A stretch of DNA of 64,000 nt from Lentzea californiensis (GTDB lineage Bacteria; Actinomycetota; Actinomycetes; Mycobacteriales; Pseudonocardiaceae), in contig NZ_JANBBE010000001.1 in NCBI RefSeq assembly GCF_024648825.1, positions 1,116,001 through 1,180,000 of the forward strand. Reading direction: 5' to 3'. Below the pieces are notes generated by a model. That model searched no databases. It was not told the DNA's origin and worked only from the letters and a program-made list of their open reading frames with translations. Positions 43,276-53,200 of this stretch are shown one piece after another. Made by a program: the position numbers and the translations under genes. How positions within the stretch are numbered: the stretch's first letter is position 1; every line of letters starts with the position of its first letter.

Positions 43276-45876
43276 TTGTCCGATAGATTCGTCAGCCGCG
43301 CCGTGCTCAAGATCGGTGTTCTCGCCACCGTCACGGCATTGGCTTTCAGCAGCACCGCCCTCGCGCAGTCCGAGCCCGTGAGCACACCGCCCGCATCCAC
43401 CGAGACTTCCGCACCGCCGCCCTCGGAGTCCACGCCGCCGCCATCGGTCCAGGCGCAGCAGCAGGACAGCGTTTCCGGAGTGCTGTACGCCGACAAGAAC
43501 GACAACGGAGTGCAGGACCCCGGCGAGGCAGTTTCCGGTGGTTTTGTGTCGCTCCTGGGCAACGGCGATTCGGACAAGCGCTCGGCGAGGAGTGACGTGG
43601 ACGGGAAGTTCGTCTTCCGCGACCTCGCACCTGGCACCTACGCCCCGACCTACACCATGGACGACGGCTGGGTCGTGCACCACGTGAACGCCGGCGGTGA
43701 CCTGATCACGATCAGGGCGAACGAGACGACCCAGGTCACGGCCCGGGCGGAACGGCCGTACAGCGAGCAGTTCGAGGTCATCGCGACTCTCGACCGCGAG
43801 AGCTATCGCCTCCCGGCGACCGCGAGGATCACGCTGAACTTCCGCAACACCGGCAACCGCAAGATCTACGGCATCAAGCCCCGGTGCGAGAGCCGGAGCA
43901 GGCCGGAGGCACTCGGCCGCGGCAAGGGCTGGGACGCGCTCCTGGCGAACGGCCTCACGCTCGATGCAGGGCAGAAGTACACGATGACGATCGACGAGGA
44001 GATCCCCGAAGCGGCCAGCCTGATGGGCTCGGTATCGCTCGGATGCGCGTTCGCACCCAACGCCGGCTGGAACACCGATGGTCCGACCATCAGTGTCCAG
44101 GCGCAGGCGAGCGGTGGTGCCGGCGCCTACACGATGGTGTTCGGCGAGGACAGGAACGCCGATGCACGCATCGAGGGCGACGAAGCGGTGGACGGCCTCA
44201 GGGTCGTCTTGCTGGACGCGCGGACCGGGGCGTGGGCCGCCGACGCCACCAGCGGGGCGGACGGCAAGATCGAGTTCGGTGGCCTGCCGATCGGCGAGTA
44301 CCGCGCCGTCGTCGTCGGGCCGTGGACGTTCGCCGACTCGGCTCAGGAGCGGGTGGTCATCACCGGGAAGGGCGGGTTCGGGTACCGGTTCCTGAAGTCC
44401 ACGACCCCTGCGGAACTGCGGGTCGAGGTCAAGCTGGACAAACCTCGGTACGAATCGCACGAGACGGTTCACCTGGAGCTGACCATCACGAACACCGGTG
44501 GCCAGGCCGCCGAACAGGTCCGGGTCGAATGGCTCGACGGACTGTCTCTGTCCGACGAGCAGTGGGGAGAGTTCAGGCCGTACTCCTCCGGTGGGCGGAT
44601 CCCCGCCGGGGAGTCCCGCACTCTCCGCGTCTCGGGCCGGATCAGCGTCATCGCCGACGGCGAACTCGCGGTGGTGGGGGCCGTCGTTCACCTCGGCATG
44701 CGGGACACCTCCGGCTTCCGGGCCACGGCCGAGGTCGTGCAGACCGTGGGCGATCTCGGCGGCGTCGTCTACACCGACGAGAACCTCAACGGGCGGCTCG
44801 ACCAGGGCGAGGTGGCGGTTGACGCCGAGGTCTCGCTCATCGGTGGTACCCCGCACACGTCCCATCGCCTCGTGACGGACGCCGACGGCAGGTTCTCCGC
44901 GAAGGGCATCCCGTCCGGTGACTACAACGTCAGCTTCCGGTTGGCCGGCGGGTGGATCGTGCACGCCGAGGATCAGAGCTCGAACGTGCGGGTCGAACCG
45001 GGCAAGCCGCTCGACCTGACCGTCCGGGCGGAGCGCCCGTACACCGAACTGTTCACGGCGACCGCCGAGCTGGACAAGATCTCCTACGTGCTGGGCGAGA
45101 CCGCCAAGATCACCATCAGGTTCACCAGCACCGCCGGCCGCGAGATCCGCGGCATCAAGGCCATGTGCAACTTCCAAGGCGAGGTGAACCACTTCGGCGG
45201 CAACTTCGACAACCCCATGCCTCCCGGATGGGGAGATCTCCGCGAGGGCGGTCCCGGTGTCACGCTCGCCGCCGGCGGGACGAAGACGATCGTCGTAGAG
45301 GAAGCGGTACCCGCGGGTGCCGCCATCTGGCAGATGGCGGTGCTGGCCTGCAGCTTCGGGCCGAACCCCGTCGAGAACGCCGACGTTCCCTTCGCCTTCG
45401 ACTGGGCCGCTTTCCAGAGCGGAATCGGTTCGTTGAAGGGCAGGCTCGCGCACGACCGCAACGACAACCACGTCGTGGACCCCGGAGAGACGGTCACCGG
45501 TGCCCGCGTCCTGCTGATGACCGACAGGGAGTACGGCTTCCAGCTCGCGGAGACGGTCACGGACGCCGAGGGGGTGATGCGCTTCGGTGAGCTGCCGCCC
45601 GGCGAGTTCTGGGCGTCGGTCGACGGACCGTGGAAGTTCGAGGGCGACGAGGGCCGTGCGGACATCAGGGGCGGCGAACTGACGGAACGTGACTTCTTCG
45701 TGGTGCCGGCCCCACGCGTCACGCCACCAGGCGGTAATGATCAGCACGCCGGAGGAGACACGGGTGGTGCGCTCGCCAAGACGGGCGCCAGCGTGCTCGG
45801 ACTCGGAGCGCTCGCCGTGCTGCTCGTGGCGTTCGGTCTCGGCGCTCGTGTCGCCGGCCGCCGCAGGACCTCCTGA
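43276..45876 (+). CDS. large LAKTG-anchored surface protein with SdrD/Cna-B-like repeats
   Basis: An 866-residue exported protein. TTG 43276 follows GGGGGGAA and gives a clean signal peptide (to about ALAQ, 31); a Pro/Ser/Thr stalk follows. Cna-B/SdrD-like units start at VSGVLYADKNDNGVQDPGE and recur at YTMVFGEDRNADARIEGDE, GGVVYTDENLNGRLDQGE and LKGRLAHDRNDNHVVDPGE; between them lie CARDB-like segments (EVIATLDRESYRLPATARI, TATAELDKISYVLGETAKI). The tail LAKTG (833), a hydrophobic stretch and GRRR fit a class E sortase signal. Paralogue at 50260. No sortase gene is in the window. Confidence 0.8.
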   Translation: MSDRFVSRAVLKIGVLATVTALAFSSTALAQSEPVSTPPASTETSAPPPSESTPPPSVQAQQQDSVSGVLYADKNDNGVQDPGEAVSGGFVSLLGNGDSDKRSARSDVDGKFVFRDLAPGTYAPTYTMDDGWVVHHVNAGGDLITIRANETTQVTARAERPYSEQFEVIATLDRESYRLPATARITLNFRNTGNRKIYGIKPRCESRSRPEALGRGKGWDALLANGLTLDAGQKYTMTIDEEIPEAASLMGSVSLGCAFAPNAGWNTDGPTISVQAQASGGAGAYTMVFGEDRNADARIEGDEAVDGLRVVLLDARTGAWAADATSGADGKIEFGGLPIGEYRAVVVGPWTFADSAQERVVITGKGGFGYRFLKSTTPAELRVEVKLDKPRYESHETVHLELTITNTGGQAAEQVRVEWLDGLSLSDEQWGEFRPYSSGGRIPAGESRTLRVSGRISVIADGELAVVGAVVHLGMRDTSGFRATAEVVQTVGDLGGVVYTDENLNGRLDQGEVAVDAEVSLIGGTPHTSHRLVTDADGRFSAKGIPSGDYNVSFRLAGGWIVHAEDQSSNVRVEPGKPLDLTVRAERPYTELFTATAELDKISYVLGETAKITIRFTSTAGREIRGIKAMCNFQGEVNHFGGNFDNPMPPGWGDLREGGPGVTLAAGGTKTIVVEEAVPAGAAIWQMAVLACSFGPNPVENADVPFAFDWAAFQSGIGSLKGRLAHDRNDNHVVDPGETVTGARVLLMTDREYGFQLAETVTDAEGVMRFGELPPGEFWASVDGPWKFEGDEGRADIRGGELTERDFFVVPAPRVTPPGGNDQHAGGDTGGALAKTGASVLGLGALAVLLVAFGLGARVAGRRRTS

Positions 45877-45900
45877 CCCGCCAACGCCCCGTCGTTCACA

Positions 45901-45916
45901 CCACTGTCCAGAGTGG
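45901..45916. repeat. 16-bp motif flanking the Rhs island, left copy
   Basis: CCACTGTCCAGAGTGG, itself an inverted repeat (CCACT/AGTGG). A copy with one change lies at 50117-50132, before the second LAKTG gene. Confidence 0.45.
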
Positions 45917-46081
45917 ATGCCCGAAGATGTGAGCAACCTGGTCAGCGGCGTGTTCGGCCAGGGCTTGGCGAACTCGTTCTTCGTCGCGCAGGGGTGGTAC
46001 ACCGGCCGGCACGGACTGCTGGTTGTTGCCGACGCTCACGACGGCGTACAAGCCGCGTCGCAGGACCTCTTGACACAACAG

Positions 46082-46124
46082 CAGGCCGGGCGGAACGCAG
46101 TTGATCTGCCATCCGCCCGGCCTG
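46082..46124 (-). terminator. hairpin downstream of the SGNH fragment
   Basis: A 12-bp perfect stem (CAGGCCGGGCGG and complement) with a 19-base loop, 17 bp past the stop of the leftward SGNH fragment. Confidence 0.6.
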
Positions 46125-46141
46125 AGTTCGTGCTACGTGGA

Positions 46142-46702
46142 TCAGAGTTCGGCGCGCGGCGGGAAATCCGCACACGCATCCGCCATGATCTGCGCGATCC
46201 GGTCGTGGTACCGGTCGTTGAGCACGCCGTTGGTCAGGTATTGACCATCGATCTTGCTTTGATCCGCACCTGATCGCACCGCCGAGTCGAAGTCCACCAG
46301 GTCGTCGGACCCGAAGTCGGTGAAGTTGTTCACGATCAGGTTGTTGAGCTGCCTGCGCTGTGCCTCACGTGGATCGTTCGCGTCCAGTCCCAGCGGCGGC
46401 ACTGTGGTCAAGATGACGTGCACCGGGCTGCCGTCGGGGCGAACCGTCCGCTTCACCCCGGTGGGGCTGGACGCCTTCAACGCGTTGGACAGGTCCTGCT
46501 GCACCGTCGCCGCTGACTTGCCGGCCAGGATGTCCGCCCCACCGACCGCCATGAGCACCGTGCGCAGGTTTGGAGCAGTCTTCGCCGAGGTCTCCATCGC
46601 TGCCACGGCGTTCGCCGCCGTCATCGCTCCCGTGCTGATGTACGGACCATAGTCGCCGGGCCGAGGCTCCGCGTAGGTCGCCTCGACGTCCTGCAAGGAC
46701 AA
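46142..46702 (-). pseudogene. SGNH/GDSL hydrolase, 5'-truncated remnant
   Basis: A leftward open frame of about 187 codons that corresponds to the C-terminal part of an SGNH hydrolase: LRTVLMAVGGADILAG (block III, with Ala where Asn is expected in GxND), VILTTVPPLGLDANDPREAQ, NNFTDFGSDDLVDFDSAV and NGVLNDRYHDRI with the Asp/His pair of block V. The nucleophile GDS block and signal peptide are missing. The only start is a TTG at 46702 next to where Rhs similarity begins on the other strand, so the 5' end was lost in a rearrangement. Probably inactive. Confidence 0.6.
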
Positions 46703-46830
46703 CGTGGCTGACCTACGAGTACGACCCTCAGACCCGCAGACTGACCCGGACGAACTTTTCGGCGCAACAGGCAGACGCGCAGGTCGACGACACGAGGTAC
46801 TCGTACGACCCGGTCGGCAACCTGACCAAG

Positions 46831-49116
46831 ATGGTGAACACGCAGGGCCGTGAGGGACAGGCGCCGGTGCGCACCCAGTGCTTCACCTACGACACCCTGC
46901 GCCGCCTGAACCAGGCGTGGACGGCGAACGACGACTGTGCCGCGCCCGCGTCTGCCCACACCGTCGGCGGCCGGGCGGCGTACTGGACCTCGTGGACGTT
47001 CAAGCCGAACGGCACGCGGGCGAGCCAGACCCAGCACGCGTTCACCGGCGCGGCGAAGCCGGAGACCACGACGACTTACGACTACCCGGCGGACGGCGGC
47101 GCGCAGCCGCACGCGCTCGCGGGCACCACTACGACGTCGGCGAACGGCACCATCGCGGCGAGCTACGGCTACGACGCCACCGGCAACACCGTGCGCCGCA
47201 CTCTGCCGAACGGACAGCAGACCCTCACCTGGGACGAGCACAACAGGCTCGAAACCGTCACTTCCCCGCGCGGTACCACCCGCTACACCTACGGCGCCGA
47301 CGGTGAGCAACTCGTGCGCCGAGATCCGGGTCGCACAACGGTGTATCTGCCGGGCCAGGAACTGAGCCGGGACAACAACACCGGTTTGGTGACCGGCACG
47401 CGCTACTACTCGCACAACGGTGTGACTGTGGCGGTGCGCGTCGGTGGCGCGAACCCGAAGTACCTCGTCTCCGACCACCACGGCACCGCGATGGTCGCCG
47501 TCGGTTCCATGGACTTCGGCGTCGTTCGCAGGGCGATGGACCCGTACGGCAACGAGATCGGTGACGTCCTCGGCGGCTACTGGCCGGACGACAAGGGCTT
47601 CCTCGGCAAGCCCGTGGACGCCTCGACCGGCCTGGCCGACGTGGGCGCCCGCAAGTACGACGCGTCCACCGGTCGGTTCATCAGCGTCGACCCGATTCTG
47701 GAGACCGACAACGCCCAGCAGTTGACGGGGTACGTCTACGCGGACAACAACCCGACGACGCTGAGCGACCCGTCCGGCCTGCTGTCCGCCGGCAGCTACA
47801 CGTTCGTGGGCTTCGGCCTCCAGGGCATCCTCCGCGCGATCACCGCCCTGAGCGACCTCGCCATCGCGAACCGCAACAGCATGCAGATGAGCGTCAGCCG
47901 CTACATCGGCTGGATAGCCATCAACGACGGGTTCATCGGCCCGCGCGTGAACCAGCCCGGGATCTACTTCATCGTCATCTCGGTGACGCTGTCGCCGTGG
48001 GTCGCGTACTGCCCGCCACCAGCCAAACAGGGCACCAAGGAAAAGCCCGCGTTCAACCTGCCGTCGATGAAGAGTGCGGACCGCGCCGAGTGGAACCGAA
48101 AGCATCCGGTAAAGCCGCAGCAGATGACGACCGACGAGTTCATGATGATGATGCTCGGCATCGACGCGGTCATCGACTGCGTGCGTGATCCGTCCGTCAA
48201 GGGCTGCGGTGAAGCGCTCGCCCCGTACGCACTCGGCGGGCTGGGCCGGATCGGCGCGGCGGCGCTGAAGGCGGAGCGCGCCGCACCGCTCATCAACCTG
48301 ACGCGCAAAGAAGAGGGCTACGCCGGCGACGCCATCGACTGCCTGAACAGCTTCGTCGCCGAGACGAAGGTCGTCATGGCGGACGGCACCCGCAAGCCGA
48401 TCTCCGAGGTGCAGATCGGTGAGACTGTCAAGGCCACTGAGCCCGAGACCGGCGAGACGACAGACCGCGTCGTGGAGAACCGCTTCGTCCACACGAACGA
48501 GGGCGACATGACCGAACTGGTCGTGCGCGGGGCCGACGGGTCCACCGGTTCTGTCGACGGCACCTCGTGGCACGAGGTGTGGGCGGACTCCGCAGGCGTC
48601 TTCACCAAGATGGGCGAGCTCGAACCAGGGCAGACTCTGCTGGCGCCGGACGGCTCACGGCCGGTGGTGTCCGATGTCCGGCGCTATGTTCACTTCGAGC
48701 CGGTGTACGACCTGACGGTGCAGGGCGTGAACACGTTCTACGTGGCGGCCGGCGACACGCCCGTTCTGGTCCACAACTGCGCCAAGAAGAAGCCCGGCGG
48801 CGAACGCAAAATGGGACCGAACTTCACGAACGACCAGGCGGACGACATCGCGACGTTCCTGGGGTACGTGAATACGGGCAAGCATTCGTTGCCGAACGGA
48901 AAGTCGAAGGGGCCGTACATCTGGCTCAACAAGAAGGCGGGCGCAGGCCAGCCGAAGTACATCACCTACGACCGGACCGGACACCTCGGCGCTGTCTTCA
49001 AGGGGTCGAACAGCAAGAACGCGTTCCAAAGCACCAAGGACTCGGCGAGGGACGGAAGTTACGATCTAGTGCTCGAAGGTGACCAACTCGTGGAGCTGTA
49101 TTGGAAGGGTAAGTGA
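46831..49116 (+). CDS. orphan Rhs C-terminal module: Rhs core, HINT domain, toxin
   Basis: A 761-codon open frame; Rhs-type sequence begins upstream at about 46705 (WLTYEYDPQTRRL) without a start codon, so the gene has lost most of its 5' part. YD-repeats (TRYSYDPVGNLTKM, YGYDATGNTV) lead to the core end RFISVDPI and YADNNPTTLSDPSGL. A HINT domain spans about 504-650, from DCLNSFVAETKV to TPVLVHNC. The last 111 residues (YITYDRTGHLGAVFKG, STKDSARDGSYDL) look like a BECR-fold RNase toxin close to Ntox21; that is inference. The probable immunity gene overlaps its stop. Confidence 0.8.
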   Translation: MVNTQGREGQAPVRTQCFTYDTLRRLNQAWTANDDCAAPASAHTVGGRAAYWTSWTFKPNGTRASQTQHAFTGAAKPETTTTYDYPADGGAQPHALAGTTTTSANGTIAASYGYDATGNTVRRTLPNGQQTLTWDEHNRLETVTSPRGTTRYTYGADGEQLVRRDPGRTTVYLPGQELSRDNNTGLVTGTRYYSHNGVTVAVRVGGANPKYLVSDHHGTAMVAVGSMDFGVVRRAMDPYGNEIGDVLGGYWPDDKGFLGKPVDASTGLADVGARKYDASTGRFISVDPILETDNAQQLTGYVYADNNPTTLSDPSGLLSAGSYTFVGFGLQGILRAITALSDLAIANRNSMQMSVSRYIGWIAINDGFIGPRVNQPGIYFIVISVTLSPWVAYCPPPAKQGTKEKPAFNLPSMKSADRAEWNRKHPVKPQQMTTDEFMMMMLGIDAVIDCVRDPSVKGCGEALAPYALGGLGRIGAAALKAERAAPLINLTRKEEGYAGDAIDCLNSFVAETKVVMADGTRKPISEVQIGETVKATEPETGETTDRVVENRFVHTNEGDMTELVVRGADGSTGSVDGTSWHEVWADSAGVFTKMGELEPGQTLLAPDGSRPVVSDVRRYVHFEPVYDLTVQGVNTFYVAAGDTPVLVHNCAKKKPGGERKMGPNFTNDQADDIATFLGYVNTGKHSLPNGKSKGPYIWLNKKAGAGQPKYITYDRTGHLGAVFKGSNSKNAFQSTKDSARDGSYDLVLEGDQLVELYWKGK

Positions 49117-49985
49117 AGCTGCAGATCGTCGTCGTCCCCCTGGACGAGGAAGTCGGCTCGAAGCTGGACGAGGCACCGGGCTGGCCCGAGTACGCGCGAG
49201 AGCTTCGCGAGTTGTTCAGCATCGCGATCGAGGCGAGCGGCGTCGAGGTGTTCGAGGTCGGCGGTTTGACGGTGCACGAGCCGCTGCCTGATGAGTTCTC
49301 GTGGTTGCGCAACGGTGCCGGCGTTCCCGCGGCCCAGGCAGCCGACCTCTACACGGCGGCGGTCGGCCGCGGGTCCAGCCCTCTCTTCGTACTGGTCAGT
49401 GATGCCTTGCGGATCGAGCTCAGCTGGAACGGCTGGGTGTTCATGCCCACGTCGCAGGACGTGTTCGACGCGGTGGATGGTGTGGAGTGGACACATCTGG
49501 ACGTGGGATGGCGTCCGCCCGAGCCGGATACCAGTCAGGAGGAGGCCGTCGTCGAGTCGGTGACGGACGAGAAGTTCTGGTCCGCGGTGCGTGCTGCGGC
49601 CCAGAACGGGACGACGTTGCTGAGCGAGCGGTGGGCGTTCGGGGTGCGCGGCAGCCGGTGGTTCCTGGTGACTCCGGAGAACGCGGACGAGGTGATCTCG
49701 GCGATGAGGCCCCGATCGCTTGTCAGTGTCGCGGTGGAACCTGATCTGCGGGTTCACTTGTTGGACAGGGGTTTCACCGCGTTCGGCGCGCCTCTGGCAC
49801 CGGGCGAACTGGTCTACCGCGAGCTTCCCTTCGGGGTCGACGACGAGGCCGAACTGGCCGAGGTGACCGGTGCTGGGTTCGACCTTTTTCTCGCCGATGC
49901 CGCGTTGGCCGAGCTGTACGCGGTGGTGCCGGACGCCGATGGTGTCGCGCGGATGGAGTGGGACGACCCGAAGCAGCTCCTGTGA
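49113..49985 (+). CDS. probable immunity protein of the Rhs toxin
   Basis: A 290-residue acidic soluble protein, no family recognised. It starts with GTG 49113 inside the toxin stop (GTGA) after GGAAGGG, the standard arrangement for an immunity gene of a polymorphic toxin. Two halves may be related (each with a DEF-W/W-WVF type stretch: FSWLRNGAG.. and KFWSAVRAAA..). It would bind and block the toxin domain in the cytoplasm. A terminator follows directly. Confidence 0.65.
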   Translation: MKLQIVVVPLDEEVGSKLDEAPGWPEYARELRELFSIAIEASGVEVFEVGGLTVHEPLPDEFSWLRNGAGVPAAQAADLYTAAVGRGSSPLFVLVSDALRIELSWNGWVFMPTSQDVFDAVDGVEWTHLDVGWRPPEPDTSQEEAVVESVTDEKFWSAVRAAAQNGTTLLSERWAFGVRGSRWFLVTPENADEVISAMRPRSLVSVAVEPDLRVHLLDRGFTAFGAPLAPGELVYRELPFGVDDEAELAEVTGAGFDLFLADAALAELYAVVPDADGVARMEWDDPKQLL

Positions 49986-50010
49986 GTGGCTGAGGGGTAC
50001 GTGCAGACGA

Positions 50011-50042
50011 AGAAGCCGGCCACTGAACTGTGGCCGGCTTCT
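50011..50042 (+). terminator. terminator after the immunity gene
   Basis: A perfect 13-bp stem (AGAAGCCGGCCAC and complement) with loop TGAACT, 26 bp past the stop. Confidence 0.8.
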
Positions 50043-50116
50043 AGCGCTTCTGACGGCGGATTGCTCTCCATTTCACACCCAACTGCTCCCGCAGCAGGCC
50101 GCCGGAAGGCGCAACG

Positions 50117-50132
50117 CCACCGTCCAGAGTGG
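50117..50132. repeat. 16-bp motif flanking the Rhs island, right copy
   Basis: CCACCGTCCAGAGTGG, 15 of 16 identical to 45901-45916. It sits in the leader region of the second LAKTG gene. Confidence 0.45.
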
Positions 50133-50259
50133 AATGTTGATGTTGTGAACATCTTTCGCGATGTGTGGTTCGTCCGGTAGCTTGCGCGAGTCTGCTGGAC
50201 GCGTGCGGGGGCTCAGACGTCTGCGGACCTTCATCAATTGGGGTTTTGGGGGATTTTCC

Positions 50260-53200
50260 TTGTCCGAGAGATCGGTCAGCCGTGCCCTGCTCAGATTCGG
50301 GGCCTTGGCCACCGCTGCCGTCCTGGTGCTAGGAGGCGCCACCACCGGCGCACTGGCGCAGGAGCCGGAAACGCCTACGTCCAGCATCGAACCCACGCCG
50401 ACGAGCGAGTCGAGCGCGCCTCCGACCACCGAGGAGCCAGTACCGTCGAGTGAGCCCGCGCCGCCGTCTTCGACGCCGACGAGCGAGGCGCCCACCACGG
50501 AGTCGAGCACGCCGGTCCCGCCGGCACCACAGCCTGAGAACAAGCCCGAGAACAAGGCTGAGAACAAAGCCGAGCCTGAGCAAGAGGCCGCGCAGACGCC
50601 CGAGGTGAAGTCCCAGAGCCCGCGTCCGGACCTCTCGGTCTCGGTGGGCTTCGGCAAGGCCGAGTACCTGCCCGGCGAGGACCTGGTCATCACGATCAAG
50701 ATCCGCAACGTCGGTGACGCGGTGGCAAAAGACGTGCGTCTCAGCCTCGACCGGCAGGACCTGACGCTCAAGTCGGGCTACGACGCTCTGCTCTCCCGGC
50801 CGACCATCGCGGCCGGTGGTGAGGAGGTCATCACGATCGTTGCGGAGGTCAGCTACGACCGGGCGACGAACGTGTCCGCCACGCTTCGGGCCACTGTCGA
50901 CGGTGTCGCGGATGCGACGCCCGGTGACAACTCGGGCACCGGCTTCACGTCGATCCGCAGGGCCTACGGTTCCGCGTCCGGTGTGCTGTTCGTCGACAAG
51001 GACGGCGACGGCACGCCTGACGCCGATGAGGCCCTGACTGGCTACAGCGTTCTGGTCGAGGGCGGTGTCCCGAAGACGAGCCGCGGCAACGTCCCGGTGG
51101 ACGGCCAGGGCCGATTCTCCTACACCGACCTGCCGGTCGGCGACTACCGGATCGTGCAGCTCGTCGGCAGCCAGGGGAACAACCACGCGGTCAAGCCGGG
51201 TATCAGCAACTTCGTGGTCCGCAAGGGCGAGGACACCAAGCTAGCCGTCGCCGCCGTGAAGCCGGTGTCGGACGCGCTCGAGGTGCAGGTCGCGTTCGAC
51301 CGCGACTCCTACGCGAAGACCGATCCGGTCGGCATCAGCATCACCCTGAAGAACAAGTCCGACGTGGCGCTGACGGGCGTTGTCGCCGTCTGCAACCCGT
51401 ACACCAACGACGTCCCCGGCCTGATCGAAGGCATCGGCAAGGCATGGGAGCAGTTCAACCCGGACGGCCCCGGTGTCACGGTGGGCGCCGGCAAGACCGA
51501 GGTGTTCCACGTCACGGACGAGGTGCCCGCAGACACCCTCGGTCAGGTCACGGTCGCCTGCAACTTCGGCAACGACGGCCGCAACTCGTTCGGCTACGTC
51601 GGCGGCTCGGACTGGGCCCGCGTCAACGGGTTCAGGGGCACGGTCCGCGGCAACGTGGTGGACGCCTCGACCGGCAACCCGGTCGAGCGTGGCCGGATCG
51701 TCGCGATCGACCCGGTCACCCGCCGGCCCGTCGGTGACTCCCAGCTCGGCTACCAGGGCCAGTTCGAGACCTACGACATGCGGGCCGGCAACACCGCGTT
51801 CGTCGTGCTCGGCCAGTGGAAGCCCAAGGACGGCAAGGAGTTCGTCTTCGACGTCCAGGCCGACCAGACGAGCACCGCACCGGTGTTCGAGGTCGTCCCC
51901 GGCCCCGAGGTGCCCGACCCGTCGAAGGTCGCGCCGGACATCGCGGTGACCGCGGCGTTCGACAAGGCCACCTACGAGGGCACCGAACTGGCCCGGGTGA
52001 CGGTCAAGGTCGAGAACAAGGGCACCGCCGCGGGCTATGCCCGATTCGTGGACGAGATGCAGAAGCCGCAGGACCACCTCAGGTACGACCTGCGCCAGTG
52101 GGGCGACTTCAGCAACTACATGAAGCAGGTCGTTCTTCAGCCGGGCGAGAGCCGCGTCGTCGTGATCACCGGCGAGATTTCGTCGTACTTCCTGAACACC
52201 GTCAGCTTCTCGGCGAACATCGAGATCTACAACGACTCCGACCAGAGCAACAACAAGGTCCAGATCAAGGCCGGCGTTCACAGGCTCACCGGCAACGTCG
52301 AGGTCCTGGCCTACGGGGACAAGGACGGCAACGGCAAGTACGACTCAGGCGAGGAGTTCGGGGACCTCGACGTCACGCTGGCGGGCGTCCGAACCGGGCT
52401 CTCGAGGCAGGAGCGCACCGACGCCACCGGCCGGGCGCGGTTCGACGACGTGCAGATCGGCACCTACTACACGTACTCGCAGTTTCCTGACGGCTGGGTC
52501 ACCGTCGGCTACGACAGCGCGACCGGAACGATCAGTGCGGACGCGACGACGGTGATCGAGCTCAGGGCCGTGCGTCCGCTCTCGGACAAGTTCACCGCGA
52601 CGGCGAAGTTCGGCAAGGCCGTGTACGCGGCCGGCGAGGACTACTCGATCGACCTGACGCTCACGAACAACAGCGGTGCGGCGCTCGAGGGCGTTGCGGC
52701 CATGTGCCACGACCCCGGTGCGGTGTGGGCAGGTCCCGGCTGGGGTGACGTCCGCGAGGGCGGTCCCGGCATCCGGCTCGAAGACGGCGAGACGAGGGTC
52801 ATCCGGGTCACCGGCCCTCAGCCGGAGGGCGCCGCGGACGCCGGTTTCCTGGGCGTCTCCTGCGACTTCGGCCCGCGCCCGAGTCAGACCGGGTACCCGA
52901 CCGCGGTCGCGTGGGCTCAAGTCCCCGGCAAGACCGCCGGTGCGAAGGGTCGTCTCGTCCACGACGACGAGAACGACGGCAGCTTCGAGGGTGACGGCGT
53001 CGTCAAGACCGCTGTCGTGCTCGTCGACCGGATCACCAAGAAGGTGACTGCTCGCACGATCTCGGGCGACGACGGCGAATTCGCGTTCACCAACGTGCCG
53101 GTCGGCGAGTACGAGCCGGTCGTGGTCGGGCCGTGGAAGGCCCGGTTGTACTGGAGCCAGTACTTCCGGGTCAGCGCGAGCTCGTCCGATGACGTGCAGG

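Noticed and set aside
43054-46002. 982-codon open frame on the minus strand
   Set aside because: Antisense to the first LAKTG surface protein gene, which has signal peptide, repeats and sorting tail.
46621-48573. 650-codon open frame on the minus strand
   Set aside because: Antisense to the Rhs module; no recognisable product.
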